62,169 nt of DNA from an uncultured Verrucomicrobiota bacterium. GTDB taxonomy: Bacteria; Verrucomicrobiota; Verrucomicrobiia; Methylacidiphilales; UBA1321. The notes beneath the pieces are model-generated. The model saw nothing but the letters and a program-made list of their open reading frames with translations, made no database searches and had not been told where the DNA came from. Below are positions 1 through 8,598 of this stretch, in pieces. Positions within the stretch are counted from its first letter, which is position 1, and each line of letters opens with the position of its first letter. The stretch spans positions 1 through 62,169 of the forward strand of contig CAIPBM010000191.1 of the NCBI GenBank assembly GCA_903863295.1. The letters are read 5' to 3'. The position numbers and the translations under genes are program-made.

Positions 1-659
1 GAACCAGGCGCGATTTCCTTGTGATTATATTCATCGAAAACCTTGATGATGGAGCCTTTGACCTCAACCGCGAAGGGAATGAAGATCGACCCACCAAAGG
101 ATTTGACGATGCGTTCGCAAATCGAGGTCTTGCCGTTGCCGGGAGGACCATAGAGGAAGATGGATCGCCCGGAGTTCACCGCCGGACCGACCTGGTCGAG
201 AATTTTCTCGTCGAAGATCAATCCGCGGAATGCATCGCGCAGGCGGTCAGCGTGAACCGTGATCTGACGCAGGCTCTGTTCCTTGATGACCTGGACGTAG
301 CTATCGACCGAAATCGGAGCCGGGCCGACGTAGGTCGTCTGCTCAAAATATTGGAGCGCCCGGGCGCGTCCCGCCTCAGTGATCGAGTAAACGTACGAGA
401 CGGCCGCCATGTCGCCACGCGTGATTTCGATCAAGCGGCTGTCCTTCAATTCATTCAGGATTGGCTCGACGATGTTGTAAAAGGGCAGACAAAGTTCCGC
501 GGCGATCTCGTGCGCCACCATGCGGGAATTCAGGTACATGACCCGCATGATCAAACCCGCGATGACCGTGTCGGGAATGTCGATCTTGTGAAGGGATTCC
601 GGTTCCGCCGGGGTGAACAGCGACGCATTTGCGAAGAGATCCGAGGGCATGGCCTCCAT
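1..659 (-). CDS. AAA-type ATPase with N-terminal winged-helix-like region, 3' end off window
   Basis: The gene runs off the left edge, so only about 219 N-terminal residues are visible. The chosen start is the ATG at 659; a second in-frame ATG lies three codons later. Residues about 20-120 read as a helix-rich winged-helix-like region (VAHEIAAELCLPF, then LIEITRGD). A Walker A motif, GPPGNGKT, follows near residue 170, after a conserved segment FRGLIFDEKILDQVGPAV. The visible part contains no catalytic motif other than Walker A, so the substrate cannot be named. The layout of HTH followed by AAA resembles regulatory or motor ATPases; that is a family-level inference. No Shine-Dalgarno motif is visible upstream. 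Confidence 0.85.
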   Translation of the reverse strand, partial: MEAMPSDLFANASLFTPAEPESLHKIDIPDTVIAGLIMRVMYLNSRMVAHEIAAELCLPFYNIVEPILNELKDSRLIEITRGDMAAVSYVYSITEAGRARALQYFEQTTYVGPAPISVDSYVQVIKEQSLRQITVHADRLRDAFRGLIFDEKILDQVGPAVNSGRSIFLYGPPGNGKTSICERIVKSFGGSIFIPFAVEVKGSIIKVFDEYNHKEIAPG

Positions 660-713
660 GGTGGCGAGAGCGAAGCCGATTTGCAAAGGAAGAATTGCAG
701 GTCGCCCAAGCGG

Positions 714-1325
714 TTAAGGAGCAGGCCGCGTCAACTGTTCCAAAATGGGTCTGGCCCAGTCATTAACGGGATCGCGATAGAGCTTTTTCAATGTGCCGTT
801 TTCGGTTCGAAACAGAAGTTGCGGAGCCACATCTTCAGCTGAGTTATCGTAAATGTAGGCCCGATCAACCAGAGCGATTACGGCGGCGCATTGCGCAATC
901 GATTTGGAGTAGCGGCTCACGACCTTATCCGAAGGCACACCATGGCCACCTTCCCTTTCCCGGTTTGCGATCCGGGATATGTTAATTTCCGGACCGTCCG
1001 TGCAGATAAAAAAGAATCTGATAAAGAAATTAGCATGACGGGCTCGCCGGACATAATCGACTTTGTCGGGCGCTGAAAACACCGTTTCAAAAACGAGACT
1101 TCTCTTTTCCACCAATGCAGATTCTCGCAGGCGTTCAGCCTGCCTGGCGGCCTTTAAGGAAGCTTGTGGTGAGTTCCAATCGCCGAACTCTGTTTGAGCA
1201 ATCTGGTCAGGATTTATGTAAAGACAGTTTTCTGACCAGGTATGCAACAGGAGTTGCTCTGTCACCGAGGTTTTACCCGAGCCATTGGGGCCCGCGATAA
1301 CAATCAACTCGGGCTTATGGGCCAC
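714..1325 (-). CDS. zeta-toxin-like P-loop kinase
   Basis: A 203-residue P-loop protein with Walker A GPNGSGKT at residues 12-19, then NPDQIAQ and the FETVFS segment typical of the zeta toxin/AAA_33 group. Well-studied zeta toxins phosphorylate UDP-N-acetylglucosamine. The short family members to which this belongs are largely uncharacterised, so the substrate here is not inferred. The start is GTG at 1325, one base after the stop of the upstream 75-codon gene. This implies translational coupling, and the pair has the layout of an antitoxin-toxin operon. No frameshift is visible. Confidence 0.75.
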   Translation of the reverse strand: MAHKPELIVIAGPNGSGKTSVTEQLLLHTWSENCLYINPDQIAQTEFGDWNSPQASLKAARQAERLRESALVEKRSLVFETVFSAPDKVDYVRRARHANFFIRFFFICTDGPEINISRIANREREGGHGVPSDKVVSRYSKSIAQCAAVIALVDRAYIYDNSAEDVAPQLLFRTENGTLKKLYRDPVNDWARPILEQLTRPAP

Positions 1326-1326
1326 T

Positions 1327-1554
1327 TTAAACTCCGTATGGCGGAGGCTGAGATTCCTTTACCGCGTAGTTGTTCCCGCTACCCGTTGAGCGAATAGCTT
1401 CTTTTCTTGCCCGTACAGCCTCCCCGACATAATGCATCAACTCGGCGAGTTGCTCGTCGGTCGGCTCGGTCTCCGTGTCCATGAGATCGAATATTTTGCG
1501 GGGTTCGGCGGCCATATCTATGGGGAGTATGCTACTGAACCACTCTTCGGACAA
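1327..1554 (-). CDS. small acidic protein upstream of zeta-like kinase, candidate antitoxin
   Basis: A 75-codon frame starting at TTG 1554, or 62 codons from the ATG at 1515. It is acidic and helical in the middle (DTETEPTDEQLAELMHYV) and has no recognisable DNA-binding domain. It stops one base before the GTG of the zeta-like kinase and begins 21 bases after the MEMO gene ends, so all three minus-strand genes may be co-transcribed. Function as the neutralising partner is inferred only from position, size and charge. The start is uncertain because no ribosome site is visible. Confidence 0.55.
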   Translation of the reverse strand: MSEEWFSSILPIDMAAEPRKIFDLMDTETEPTDEQLAELMHYVGEAVRARKEAIRSTGSGNNYAVKESQPPPYGV

Positions 1555-1575
1555 GTCCAGGCTTACTTCGTCAGA

Positions 1576-2514
1576 TCACCTCGCCTGCAAAATACGTCCG
1601 CTGGAAAAGGTGACGGCGCTGGCGTCGCGCTCCGTGAACCATTGCTCATAAAATGTGCGCTGGATCGTGAATTGCCCCGCTCCCGCCGCGAGCAACAGCG
1701 CCAGCGCACCCACGCCGTCAAAATAGCGGTCGTTGCCTTCCTCACGGAACCAATCGAGAAATTCTCGGGCATCCCCCTTGGCCACGCACGACCAGAGCTT
1801 TTCCTCCCAGCCTTCTGTGACCTTAAGCAGGACTGACGTGACAAGAAAAGGATGATCGAAACGGGGCCCCAAGTGACAACCGTCGATGCTGACGATGATC
1901 CGCAGTTTTTGGCCCGGCGGCATTTTTTTGAAGAGATTCGCCAAGGCGTGGCTCAACCGATGAAAATCGTCCAGGTCATCCCATTCCACCAGACCTTCCA
2001 CATAGGAATGCATGCCCCCGCAAAGCAGCGGAATGAAATGGACCGGAGTGGCTTCAGCTCCTGAGCGCAGTTGATGAAGCGCCTGCAGCCAGACCAGCGC
2101 GAATTCAATCGAGTGCTCGCCTTCATGCGCCTCTGCGGAGAAATAGCGGGCGGAATTGGCCCCGCCGGTCAATTCGTCCACCAGTTCCCGGTCGCAGATG
2201 GCTTCGCCCAACGGCGTGGCGTAATTCCGACGATCCAAGTTCCATTCCAGGTGAGAGCGATGGCCCACGCCGAGAATGAGATAAGTATCAGCCAGAGGTT
2301 CGTTAAGTAGAGGCCGAAAGGCCGCCGCATAAGCCGGAAGGCTGACACGAAAATCGATGTGGGGTGTGACAATCCCACGCAGCGAGTTTTTAGCTGGGGC
2401 GGGCGGCAAGTTGGTTTCCGGGAAGCTTTCGAGCGCTTTCTGGAAAAAGGCGAGGGCTGCCTTGCGCGTCGAGGGATAGCAATCCGGGTGATGTTGGGCA
2501 GATAAAGCAGTCAC
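1576..2514 (-). CDS. amrB: MEMO/AmmeMemoRadiSam system protein B family
   Basis: A 312-residue MEMO-family protein with the family landmarks TPHIDFRVS, LILGVGHRS, EGEHSIEF and VSIDGCHLGPRF. In other bacteria AmrB occurs with AMMECR1 (AmrA) and a radical SAM enzyme; neither partner is visible here. The fold resembles class III dioxygenases, and the conserved His residues (PHID, GVGHR, EHS) are kept. The start is GTG at 2514 with no upstream ATG in frame. The biochemical role of the family is not settled, so only family membership is claimed. Confidence 0.85.
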   Translation of the reverse strand: MTALSAQHHPDCYPSTRKAALAFFQKALESFPETNLPPAPAKNSLRGIVTPHIDFRVSLPAYAAAFRPLLNEPLADTYLILGVGHRSHLEWNLDRRNYATPLGEAICDRELVDELTGGANSARYFSAEAHEGEHSIEFALVWLQALHQLRSGAEATPVHFIPLLCGGMHSYVEGLVEWDDLDDFHRLSHALANLFKKMPPGQKLRIIVSIDGCHLGPRFDHPFLVTSVLLKVTEGWEEKLWSCVAKGDAREFLDWFREEGNDRYFDGVGALALLLAAGAGQFTIQRTFYEQWFTERDASAVTFSSGRILQAR

Positions 2515-2751
2515 AGATTCTTTGCTTTAAGGAAGCTTCTTGTGCGGACGATGTCGAGTGAAGTCTCATTCACCACGCGGCAAAATTGCGGCGTATTATC
2601 CACCATTCTTCGGAGTGTTAACCTATTTCCGTTGATCAAGAGGAAGGACCTCTAACTGGAATTTCTTGCCTTCGGCAGAAAATGCCCATAAGAAAGTAGA
2701 GCTTTACAGCAGTTTCTGCAGCCCCGATCTGTCATCTGGATTATTTTACCC

Positions 2752-4140
2752 ATGAGAATCGACCGTATCTTGATCGTCGATGATGATGATGGCCTCCGTC
2801 GCATGTTGGTCGATTATCTAACCACGGCGGGTTACACCGCCTTGGGAACGCGCTCGATCCATCAGGCCCAGGAAGCGTTGCGGACTGACCCGTTCGATCT
2901 AGTCCTCGCGGATCTCCGCTTGGAAGATGGCAGCGGTCTTGACCTCCTCCGTTCCTTGAAGACGCTCTCGCCGCGCAGCTATGGCGTTCTGATGACGGGT
3001 TACGCAACCATGGAGACGGCCGTCGATGCGATCCGGTTGGGCCTTTTCGATTACCTGATCAAACCGATCCTCCCGGCTCAACTCGACCTCGTACTGCAAC
3101 GGCTTGAGTCGGTCCGGCAATTGCAAAGCGAGAACTCCTACCTGCGCCAACAGCAGCAAACGGCCGGCGAGGGCAGCGGCGTCGTCTGGGGGCGGAGCGG
3201 CCTGATGCAGGATATCCTCGAGATGGTGAAGAAGGTCGCGCAAACCCATGCGACGGTCTTGATCCAGGGAGAAAGCGGCACGGGCAAGGAAGTTGTCGCC
3301 CATGCCATCGTGCAACACAGTCCGCGGGCACAGATGCCGTTCATCAAGGTGAATTGCGCGGCGGTGCCGGAGACCTTGCTCGAGAGTGAATTTTTTGGCC
3401 ACGAAAAGGGTGCCTTCACCGGGGCGGTGCAGCGACGGGAAGGCCGATTTGAGACAGCCAACGGCGGCACGCTGTTGCTCGATGAAATCGCCGAGATTTC
3501 GCTCGGGTTGCAGGTCAAGCTCCTGCGCGTGCTACAGGAACGCGAATTCGAGCGAGTCGGCGGCAACAAGACGCTGAGGGTCGATGTCCGATTGATCGCC
3601 AGCACCAATCGCGACCTGCAGGAGGAAGTCCGCCAGGGTCGTTTCCGTGAAGACCTCTATTACCGGCTCAATGTTGTGCCGATCAATCTTCCTCCCCTTC
3701 GCCTTCGCGGCGACGACCTACAGGACCTGGTCGAGTTCTACGTCGGCCACTTTGCCCGCAAACATGGCAAGACGTGTCGCGGGGTGACACCGAGATCGAT
3801 GGAGCGGCTCCTGGGCTATCGCTGGCCGGGTAACGTGCGGGAACTCCAGAATACGCTCGAACGTGCGGTGATCATGGCGGCTCCCAGCGGCCCGGTGGAG
3901 GTTCCGGAATTTGGCAATACGGAACGAGCCAGCTTCAACGGCCTGAATGTGGCGGATACACTTCCCACCGTGGATGAAATGGAACGGCGGCTCATTGGCT
4001 GCATGTTGCTCCAGACGAAGCATAACCGGACCCGTGCCGCGGAGAAACTCGGGATCAGTCTGCGGACGCTCCGCAATAAATTACGCGATTACCGGGCGGC
4101 CGGATATGACACGACCAAGCCCGAGTTGTGGGTTGGATAA
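2752..4140 (+). CDS. NtrC-family sigma-54-dependent response regulator
   Basis: 462 residues in the classic three-domain order. The receiver domain (1-120) has acidic pair D10/D11, phosphorylation site D54, T82 and K104. The AAA+ domain (145-380) has Walker A GESGTGKE at 173-180, the sigma-54 contact loop GAFTGA at 220-225 and Walker B LLLDE at 241-245. A Fis-type helix-turn-helix closes the protein (NRTRAAEKLGISLRTLRNKL). All motifs needed for phospho-dependent activation of sigma-54 RNA polymerase are intact. No cognate kinase is adjacent; the only histidine-kinase-like protein in the window is about 13 kb away and atypical. The 236 bases upstream contain no convincing -24/-12 element. Confidence 0.95.
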   Translation: MRIDRILIVDDDDGLRRMLVDYLTTAGYTALGTRSIHQAQEALRTDPFDLVLADLRLEDGSGLDLLRSLKTLSPRSYGVLMTGYATMETAVDAIRLGLFDYLIKPILPAQLDLVLQRLESVRQLQSENSYLRQQQQTAGEGSGVVWGRSGLMQDILEMVKKVAQTHATVLIQGESGTGKEVVAHAIVQHSPRAQMPFIKVNCAAVPETLLESEFFGHEKGAFTGAVQRREGRFETANGGTLLLDEIAEISLGLQVKLLRVLQEREFERVGGNKTLRVDVRLIASTNRDLQEEVRQGRFREDLYYRLNVVPINLPPLRLRGDDLQDLVEFYVGHFARKHGKTCRGVTPRSMERLLGYRWPGNVRELQNTLERAVIMAAPSGPVEVPEFGNTERASFNGLNVADTLPTVDEMERRLIGCMLLQTKHNRTRAAEKLGISLRTLRNKLRDYRAAGYDTTKPELWVG

Positions 4141-4163
4141 GATTACCGGGCTCTCGTCAGTTT

Positions 4164-4277
4164 CGTTGGCCCGGACAACTTGTTGTCCGGGTGCGCGCAG
4201 CGCACAGGAAGCCAAATCTACCGAAACGCTTCCTGTCGCCTGTGGCGACCCAGGCAACAAGTAGCCTGGGCCAACGA
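4164..4277. repeat. intergenic palindrome family A, two inverted copies
   Basis: A hairpin CCCGGACAACTTGTTGTCCG is followed by a short GC palindrome and ACAGGAAGC. An inverted, diverged mate (GCTTCCTG...CCTGGGCCAACGA) lies about 60 bases away. Similar elements occur at 36519-36570 and 43061-43208. The arrangement resembles the head-to-head pairs of bacterial REP/BIME repeats. It sits between the sigma-54 regulator and the next gene and may act as a bidirectional terminator or mRNA stabiliser. Confidence 0.8.
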
Positions 4278-4343
4278 CCGCAGCACATTAACGAGCTGTC
4301 ACTATACGCACGGGGCCGGTTCTGCTTAGCTTAACGTTTCCTT

Positions 4344-7300
4344 ATGCGCGTCCTGTCTTTCTATCGGCATTCCCCGTCTCCTTACCTTTTTCTGGCGATC
4401 CTCAGTCTCGCCGCTCCGTTGCACGCCGACGTGGACCGCTATACGGGCAGCAACTGGACGCTGGTCGATCCGAAGAAGGTCCTTGATGCCGCCGCCGACA
4501 TCACGCTGGAAAAATATCCGAATTGTGACCAGGCGGTCGTGGATGAAAAAATCGTGACCGTCTACCGGGCAGACGGCACGGGCGAAAGCCAGGACGAGTC
4601 GTTCCTCAAGGTCTTGACGGAAAAAGGCAAACGCGACCGCCGCACCCTGTCTCTGGGTTTCTTTTTACCCTATTCGACTGCCGAAGTGACGAAGCTGGAA
4701 ATCATCAAGCCGACCGGCACCGTGGTTCCCGTCGACGTGGCGGCGAATTCCAAGGAGACCATCGATAACAGCCAGATCTCAGAAAATATCTTCGATCCGA
4801 ACAGCAAGATTCTGCAGGTCAATATCCCGGGACTGGAAATCGGCGATATCGTCCACGCCGTCAGCCGGACGACGACTCAGCGCCCGATTATTCCCGGCGA
4901 ATTCGCTGATGAAAATGTCTTCGAGGGCGAAGCCTTCATCCGGCATCTCACCTATGAGGTGCACGCGCCCCTCGACAAGCCGCTCAAGCACATCGTGCTC
5001 CGCGATGAAGTCCCGGGCACGGTCAATTATACGACGCATCCCGGCGATGACAAAACCCTGGTCCATCACTGGGAAATCAACAACGTTCCGCGCATGTTCC
5101 CGGAACCCTCCATGCCTCCGGCGGAAAACGTCCTACAGCGGGTTTTGATCAGCACAACGCCCACCTGGCAGGATGTTTCCGAATGGTACTGGACCCTGAG
5201 CAAGCCTCACCTCGAAGCAACGACGCCGGAGCTCAAAGCCAAAGTCGAGACCCTCACCTTGGGCGCGAAGACCGACTTGGACAAGGTGAAGGCGCTGTTC
5301 TATTACGTCTCGCAAAACATCCGCTACATGGGATTAACGCCGGAAAAAGATCGGCCCGGTTTTGAGCCGCACGATGTCTGCCTCACCTTCGGCAAGAAGT
5401 ATGGCGTGTGCCGGGACAAGGCAGCGCTTTTGGTTTCGATGCTCCGCGCGGCAGGCCTGAAAAGCTATCCCGTGCTCGTCAGCGTCGGATCAAAGAAAGA
5501 CAAGGATGTACCCGATCCCGGCTTCAATCACGCCATTGTCTGCGTGGAGCTGGAAAAAGGAAAGTACACGCTGATGGATCCGACCGACGAGCATGCGCGT
5601 GAGTTGCTCCCTTGGTACGACGGTGACCAGAGCTACCTGGTGGCTCGCGCCGAGGGAGAAAATATTCAGACCAGCCCGATCAATCCCCCGGATGATAATA
5701 TGATGAAGATCAGAACCACCGGCATCCTGAAAACGACCGGGGAGCTGGAAGCCAAGTCCGAGCTCAGCTTTGCCGGGGCCAATGACGATATCTACCGCGG
5801 CGCCTTCTCCCACATGAAGCCGGACGACCTGCGCCGTTTCTTTGAACGCAACCTCAAGGAAGCCATGCCGGGCGCCCGCCTGACCTCACTAAAGGTGACG
5901 CCGGAAGACATGCTTGATGTCTCCAAGGAAGTCAAAGCGGAGATCGAATTTTCCGTGGGCGGCATGACCGCGACCGGGAACAACAAGGCCGTGGTGAGCC
6001 TGCCGTGGATCGGCAAGAATTTCGGCCTGGTCAATTTCATCATGCGCGATACCGGCCTGGACCAGCGCAAGTATCCACTTCAAACCCAGGTGGCCTGCGG
6101 ACTCGATGAGAAAATCTCGCTCAAGCTCGGCGACGGCTTTTCCAAGGCGGAATCGACGCCAAACTGCGCTCCGGTCGACAACGATTGCACCAGCTACCGC
6201 GAAGAGGTTACCGCGCAGGACGGTACGCTCGATTGTTCGCGCGAGCTCAAGCTCAAGGTCGTCGAGTTTTCCCCGACTCAATATCTGCAGCTCAAACAAA
6301 CGCTCAAAGGCATGGAGTACGATGAACGGAAATCGCCGGTACTGGCCATGACCTCGGATGCTGCCGCAACGGCGGACTCAGCGAATCTCGGTGCCGCGCC
6401 ACCGGTCGATTCGAATACGGCGGTTCTGGACGTCCAAAAAGAACTGACCGTGACCGACGCGCACACCGCGGTCTACAAGGTGAAGTATTCGAAGCTTATC
6501 CTCACTTACGCTGGAAAGATTCGTGAATCCGAAGTGAAGGTGAACTACAACCCCGCCTGCGAGGAGGTCAAACTCATCCACGCCGTGGTCACCTCCAAGA
6601 CCGGGCAGCGCCAGGAAATCTCCACGGGCGAGATGAATGCGATGGACGCCGAATGGAGCGCCTCCGCAAAACGCTATACGGGTGGAAAAATCTTTGTCGC
6701 CAGTCTCCCCGGCGTGGAAATCGGATCGACCCTTGAGGTGGAGTATGAAGTCACGATGAAGAACAAGCCGTTCCTCGCGGGCTTCGAGGCGTTTCAATTG
6801 CCCGACGAGTTGCGGAAGAAAATGTTCCAGATCACTACTCCGGCCGGGATCAACCTTGATAAACGGGTCACTACCGCTGAGCCGATCCCCGCCGAGACCA
6901 AAGCAGATGAAAAAGGCTCGCAAGTCTATCGCTGGACGGCAGAGAAACTGACCGCACTCCCCGCCGAGCCGCAACAACCGCCCGATTGGCTCTCCACCCC
7001 GGGAGTCAGTTATTTCGTCGGCAACTTCAAGGATTACCTGAAAGACCTCAACGACGCTTTTCTCAATCGGGCCCAGGCCAGCACCAAGGCCGGCGCCATG
7101 GCCAAGCAGTTGACCAGTTCGACGACGAACAAACTGGATGCGGTTAAGGCCATCCGTGACTTTGTCGCGAAGTCGATCCGGCTGGCCGGCCCTAGCTTCA
7201 CGGAGCTTCCCTTGAGTGAATTATCCGCGGCGGACACCACGTTGGCTGACGGCTATGGCCATTCGGCGGATCGCGCCATTCTGCTTCACGCCATGCTCAC

Positions 7301-8192
7301 GGCGGCAGGATTCCAACCGGAATTCGTCCTCACCTCGGATCTCCCCCCGGTCGGCGATATTCAAAAGGTCGCCACCTCCTTCCCGTTACCGGAGAGCTTC
7401 GACAGCGTGCTGGTCAAGCTCAGCCTGGACGGCGTGACCTACTACCTGAACGATACCGATGAATACGCCCATCTCGGCACGACCGCGCACGACGATCGTC
7501 TCGGCATTGTCCTGACCAGTCAGGCTTCCGAGGTGATCCAGGCGACCAAAGACGGCCATGACCAGACCGACACCGTCTACGCCCTGACGCTGGACGATAC
7601 CGGCAAGTTGCAGATGGACGTGACCACCCGTTATTACGGCGGCGAATACAATTCGAGAAACCGCTACTTCTCCGAACTTCGTCCCGAGGACCGGAAGCGT
7701 TACTACCAGGAACTGGTGTCCGACATCGCCCAGGGCGCGCAGCCGATTGGCGACCTGACCACCCAATTCGACACCTATCCCGGAACGCGGGAGTTCAAGA
7801 TCGCGCTCGATAACTACGCCGTGGTCGACGGGAAATATTTCTACTTCGACCTGCCGTTCACGCCTTCACTCTTCGAGCTTCCCGGCGGCGACCGGCGCAG
7901 TCTCCCCATCCTGCTCTCGCAGGAAGAGAAGGAAAACATCCGCACCGAGATCACCCTGCCGCAGGGCTTCTCCGGAGTCGTCATTGCGCCCAAAAGCGAG
8001 AATCTCGATGCCCCGGCGGGCAGCGGTTCTGTCTACGTCACGTCATCCACAACCGACGGCAAGTATGTCATGACGGATGAACTTCAAACGTCACCCGCCA
8101 TCATCAGTCCCCAGGACTTCCCCGCCGTCCTGAAAATCGAATCGACGCTGGAAAAGAAATCGGGCGAGGTCTTCCTGCTCGAGAAAAAATGA
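4344..8192 (+). CDS. exported DUF3857-transglutaminase protein with internally duplicated, degenerate second half
   Basis: 1282 residues with an N-terminal signal peptide (hydrophobic YLFLAILSLAAPLHA, cleavage near residue 28). The first half is a DUF3857 domain (about 55-270) followed by a transglutaminase-like core with the expected triad C356 (YGVCRDKAALL), H396 (FNHAIV) and D412 (LMDPTDE). The second half, from about 680, repeats the DUF3857-transglutaminase layout, but Ser974 replaces the catalytic Cys (YGHSADRAILL) and Ser1021 replaces the His. The second core is therefore predicted to be non-catalytic. Such proteins are common in Bacteroidota and Verrucomicrobiota envelopes; substrates are unknown. 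No Shine-Dalgarno motif precedes the ATG. Confidence 0.9.
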   Translation: MRVLSFYRHSPSPYLFLAILSLAAPLHADVDRYTGSNWTLVDPKKVLDAAADITLEKYPNCDQAVVDEKIVTVYRADGTGESQDESFLKVLTEKGKRDRRTLSLGFFLPYSTAEVTKLEIIKPTGTVVPVDVAANSKETIDNSQISENIFDPNSKILQVNIPGLEIGDIVHAVSRTTTQRPIIPGEFADENVFEGEAFIRHLTYEVHAPLDKPLKHIVLRDEVPGTVNYTTHPGDDKTLVHHWEINNVPRMFPEPSMPPAENVLQRVLISTTPTWQDVSEWYWTLSKPHLEATTPELKAKVETLTLGAKTDLDKVKALFYYVSQNIRYMGLTPEKDRPGFEPHDVCLTFGKKYGVCRDKAALLVSMLRAAGLKSYPVLVSVGSKKDKDVPDPGFNHAIVCVELEKGKYTLMDPTDEHARELLPWYDGDQSYLVARAEGENIQTSPINPPDDNMMKIRTTGILKTTGELEAKSELSFAGANDDIYRGAFSHMKPDDLRRFFERNLKEAMPGARLTSLKVTPEDMLDVSKEVKAEIEFSVGGMTATGNNKAVVSLPWIGKNFGLVNFIMRDTGLDQRKYPLQTQVACGLDEKISLKLGDGFSKAESTPNCAPVDNDCTSYREEVTAQDGTLDCSRELKLKVVEFSPTQYLQLKQTLKGMEYDERKSPVLAMTSDAAATADSANLGAAPPVDSNTAVLDVQKELTVTDAHTAVYKVKYSKLILTYAGKIRESEVKVNYNPACEEVKLIHAVVTSKTGQRQEISTGEMNAMDAEWSASAKRYTGGKIFVASLPGVEIGSTLEVEYEVTMKNKPFLAGFEAFQLPDELRKKMFQITTPAGINLDKRVTTAEPIPAETKADEKGSQVYRWTAEKLTALPAEPQQPPDWLSTPGVSYFVGNFKDYLKDLNDAFLNRAQASTKAGAMAKQLTSSTTNKLDAVKAIRDFVAKSIRLAGPSFTELPLSELSAADTTLADGYGHSADRAILLHAMLTAAGFQPEFVLTSDLPPVGDIQKVATSFPLPESFDSVLVKLSLDGVTYYLNDTDEYAHLGTTAHDDRLGIVLTSQASEVIQATKDGHDQTDTVYALTLDDTGKLQMDVTTRYYGGEYNSRNRYFSELRPEDRKRYYQELVSDIAQGAQPIGDLTTQFDTYPGTREFKIALDNYAVVDGKYFYFDLPFTPSLFELPGGDRRSLPILLSQEEKENIRTEITLPQGFSGVVIAPKSENLDAPAGSGSVYVTSSTTDGKYVMTDELQTSPAIISPQDFPAVLKIESTLEKKSGEVFLLEKK

Positions 8193-8260
8193 CCCGTTCC
8201 GTCCCGGCGGCTTAAAAAAACGCTTGTCCCTTTCCGCCGGACGGAAGAGCATTTACGGCT

Positions 8261-8554
8261 ATGGCTGATACCGCTTCCGATCGTATTGATGTGACCTATG
8301 TCGCCGACCTGGCGCGCCTGCGCCTTTCCCCGGAGGAAATCGCGACTTTCCAGAAGCAGCTCGGGGATGTCCTGGGCTACGTCAGCCAGCTTACGGAGGT
8401 CGATGTCTCGCACGTTTCCCTCCTCGGCGATGCCGACTTGAAGAATCGCCTGCGCGCCGATGTCCTCCAGCCCAGCCTCCCCGTCACCGAGGCTCTTTCA
8501 AATGCTCCGAAGCAGGACAACAACCTTTTCGTCGTTCCCAAGATGGTTGAGTAG
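8261..8554 (+). CDS. gatC: Asp-tRNA(Asn)/Glu-tRNA(Gln) amidotransferase subunit C
   Basis: A 97-residue GatC with the family core VAYVADLARL-like helix (YVADLARLRLSPEE) and the C-terminal LRADV...ALSNAPKQDNNLFVVPKMVE signature. GatC acts as the structural belt of the GatCAB complex, which amidates misacylated Glu-tRNA(Gln) and/or Asp-tRNA(Asn). It lies 68 bases after the DUF3857 gene and 44 bases before gatA, so gatCA probably forms an operon. Full length. Confidence 0.95.
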   Translation: MADTASDRIDVTYVADLARLRLSPEEIATFQKQLGDVLGYVSQLTEVDVSHVSLLGDADLKNRLRADVLQPSLPVTEALSNAPKQDNNLFVVPKMVE

Positions 8555-8598
8555 CCTCTTATCCTGAACCCGTCGACGGACTTTTCTCTTTTTGCCTT

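Noticed and set aside
21..842. A long plus-strand open frame at the left edge
   Set aside because: It is antisense to the AAA ATPase gene, whose minus-strand frame has Walker A and sensible composition.
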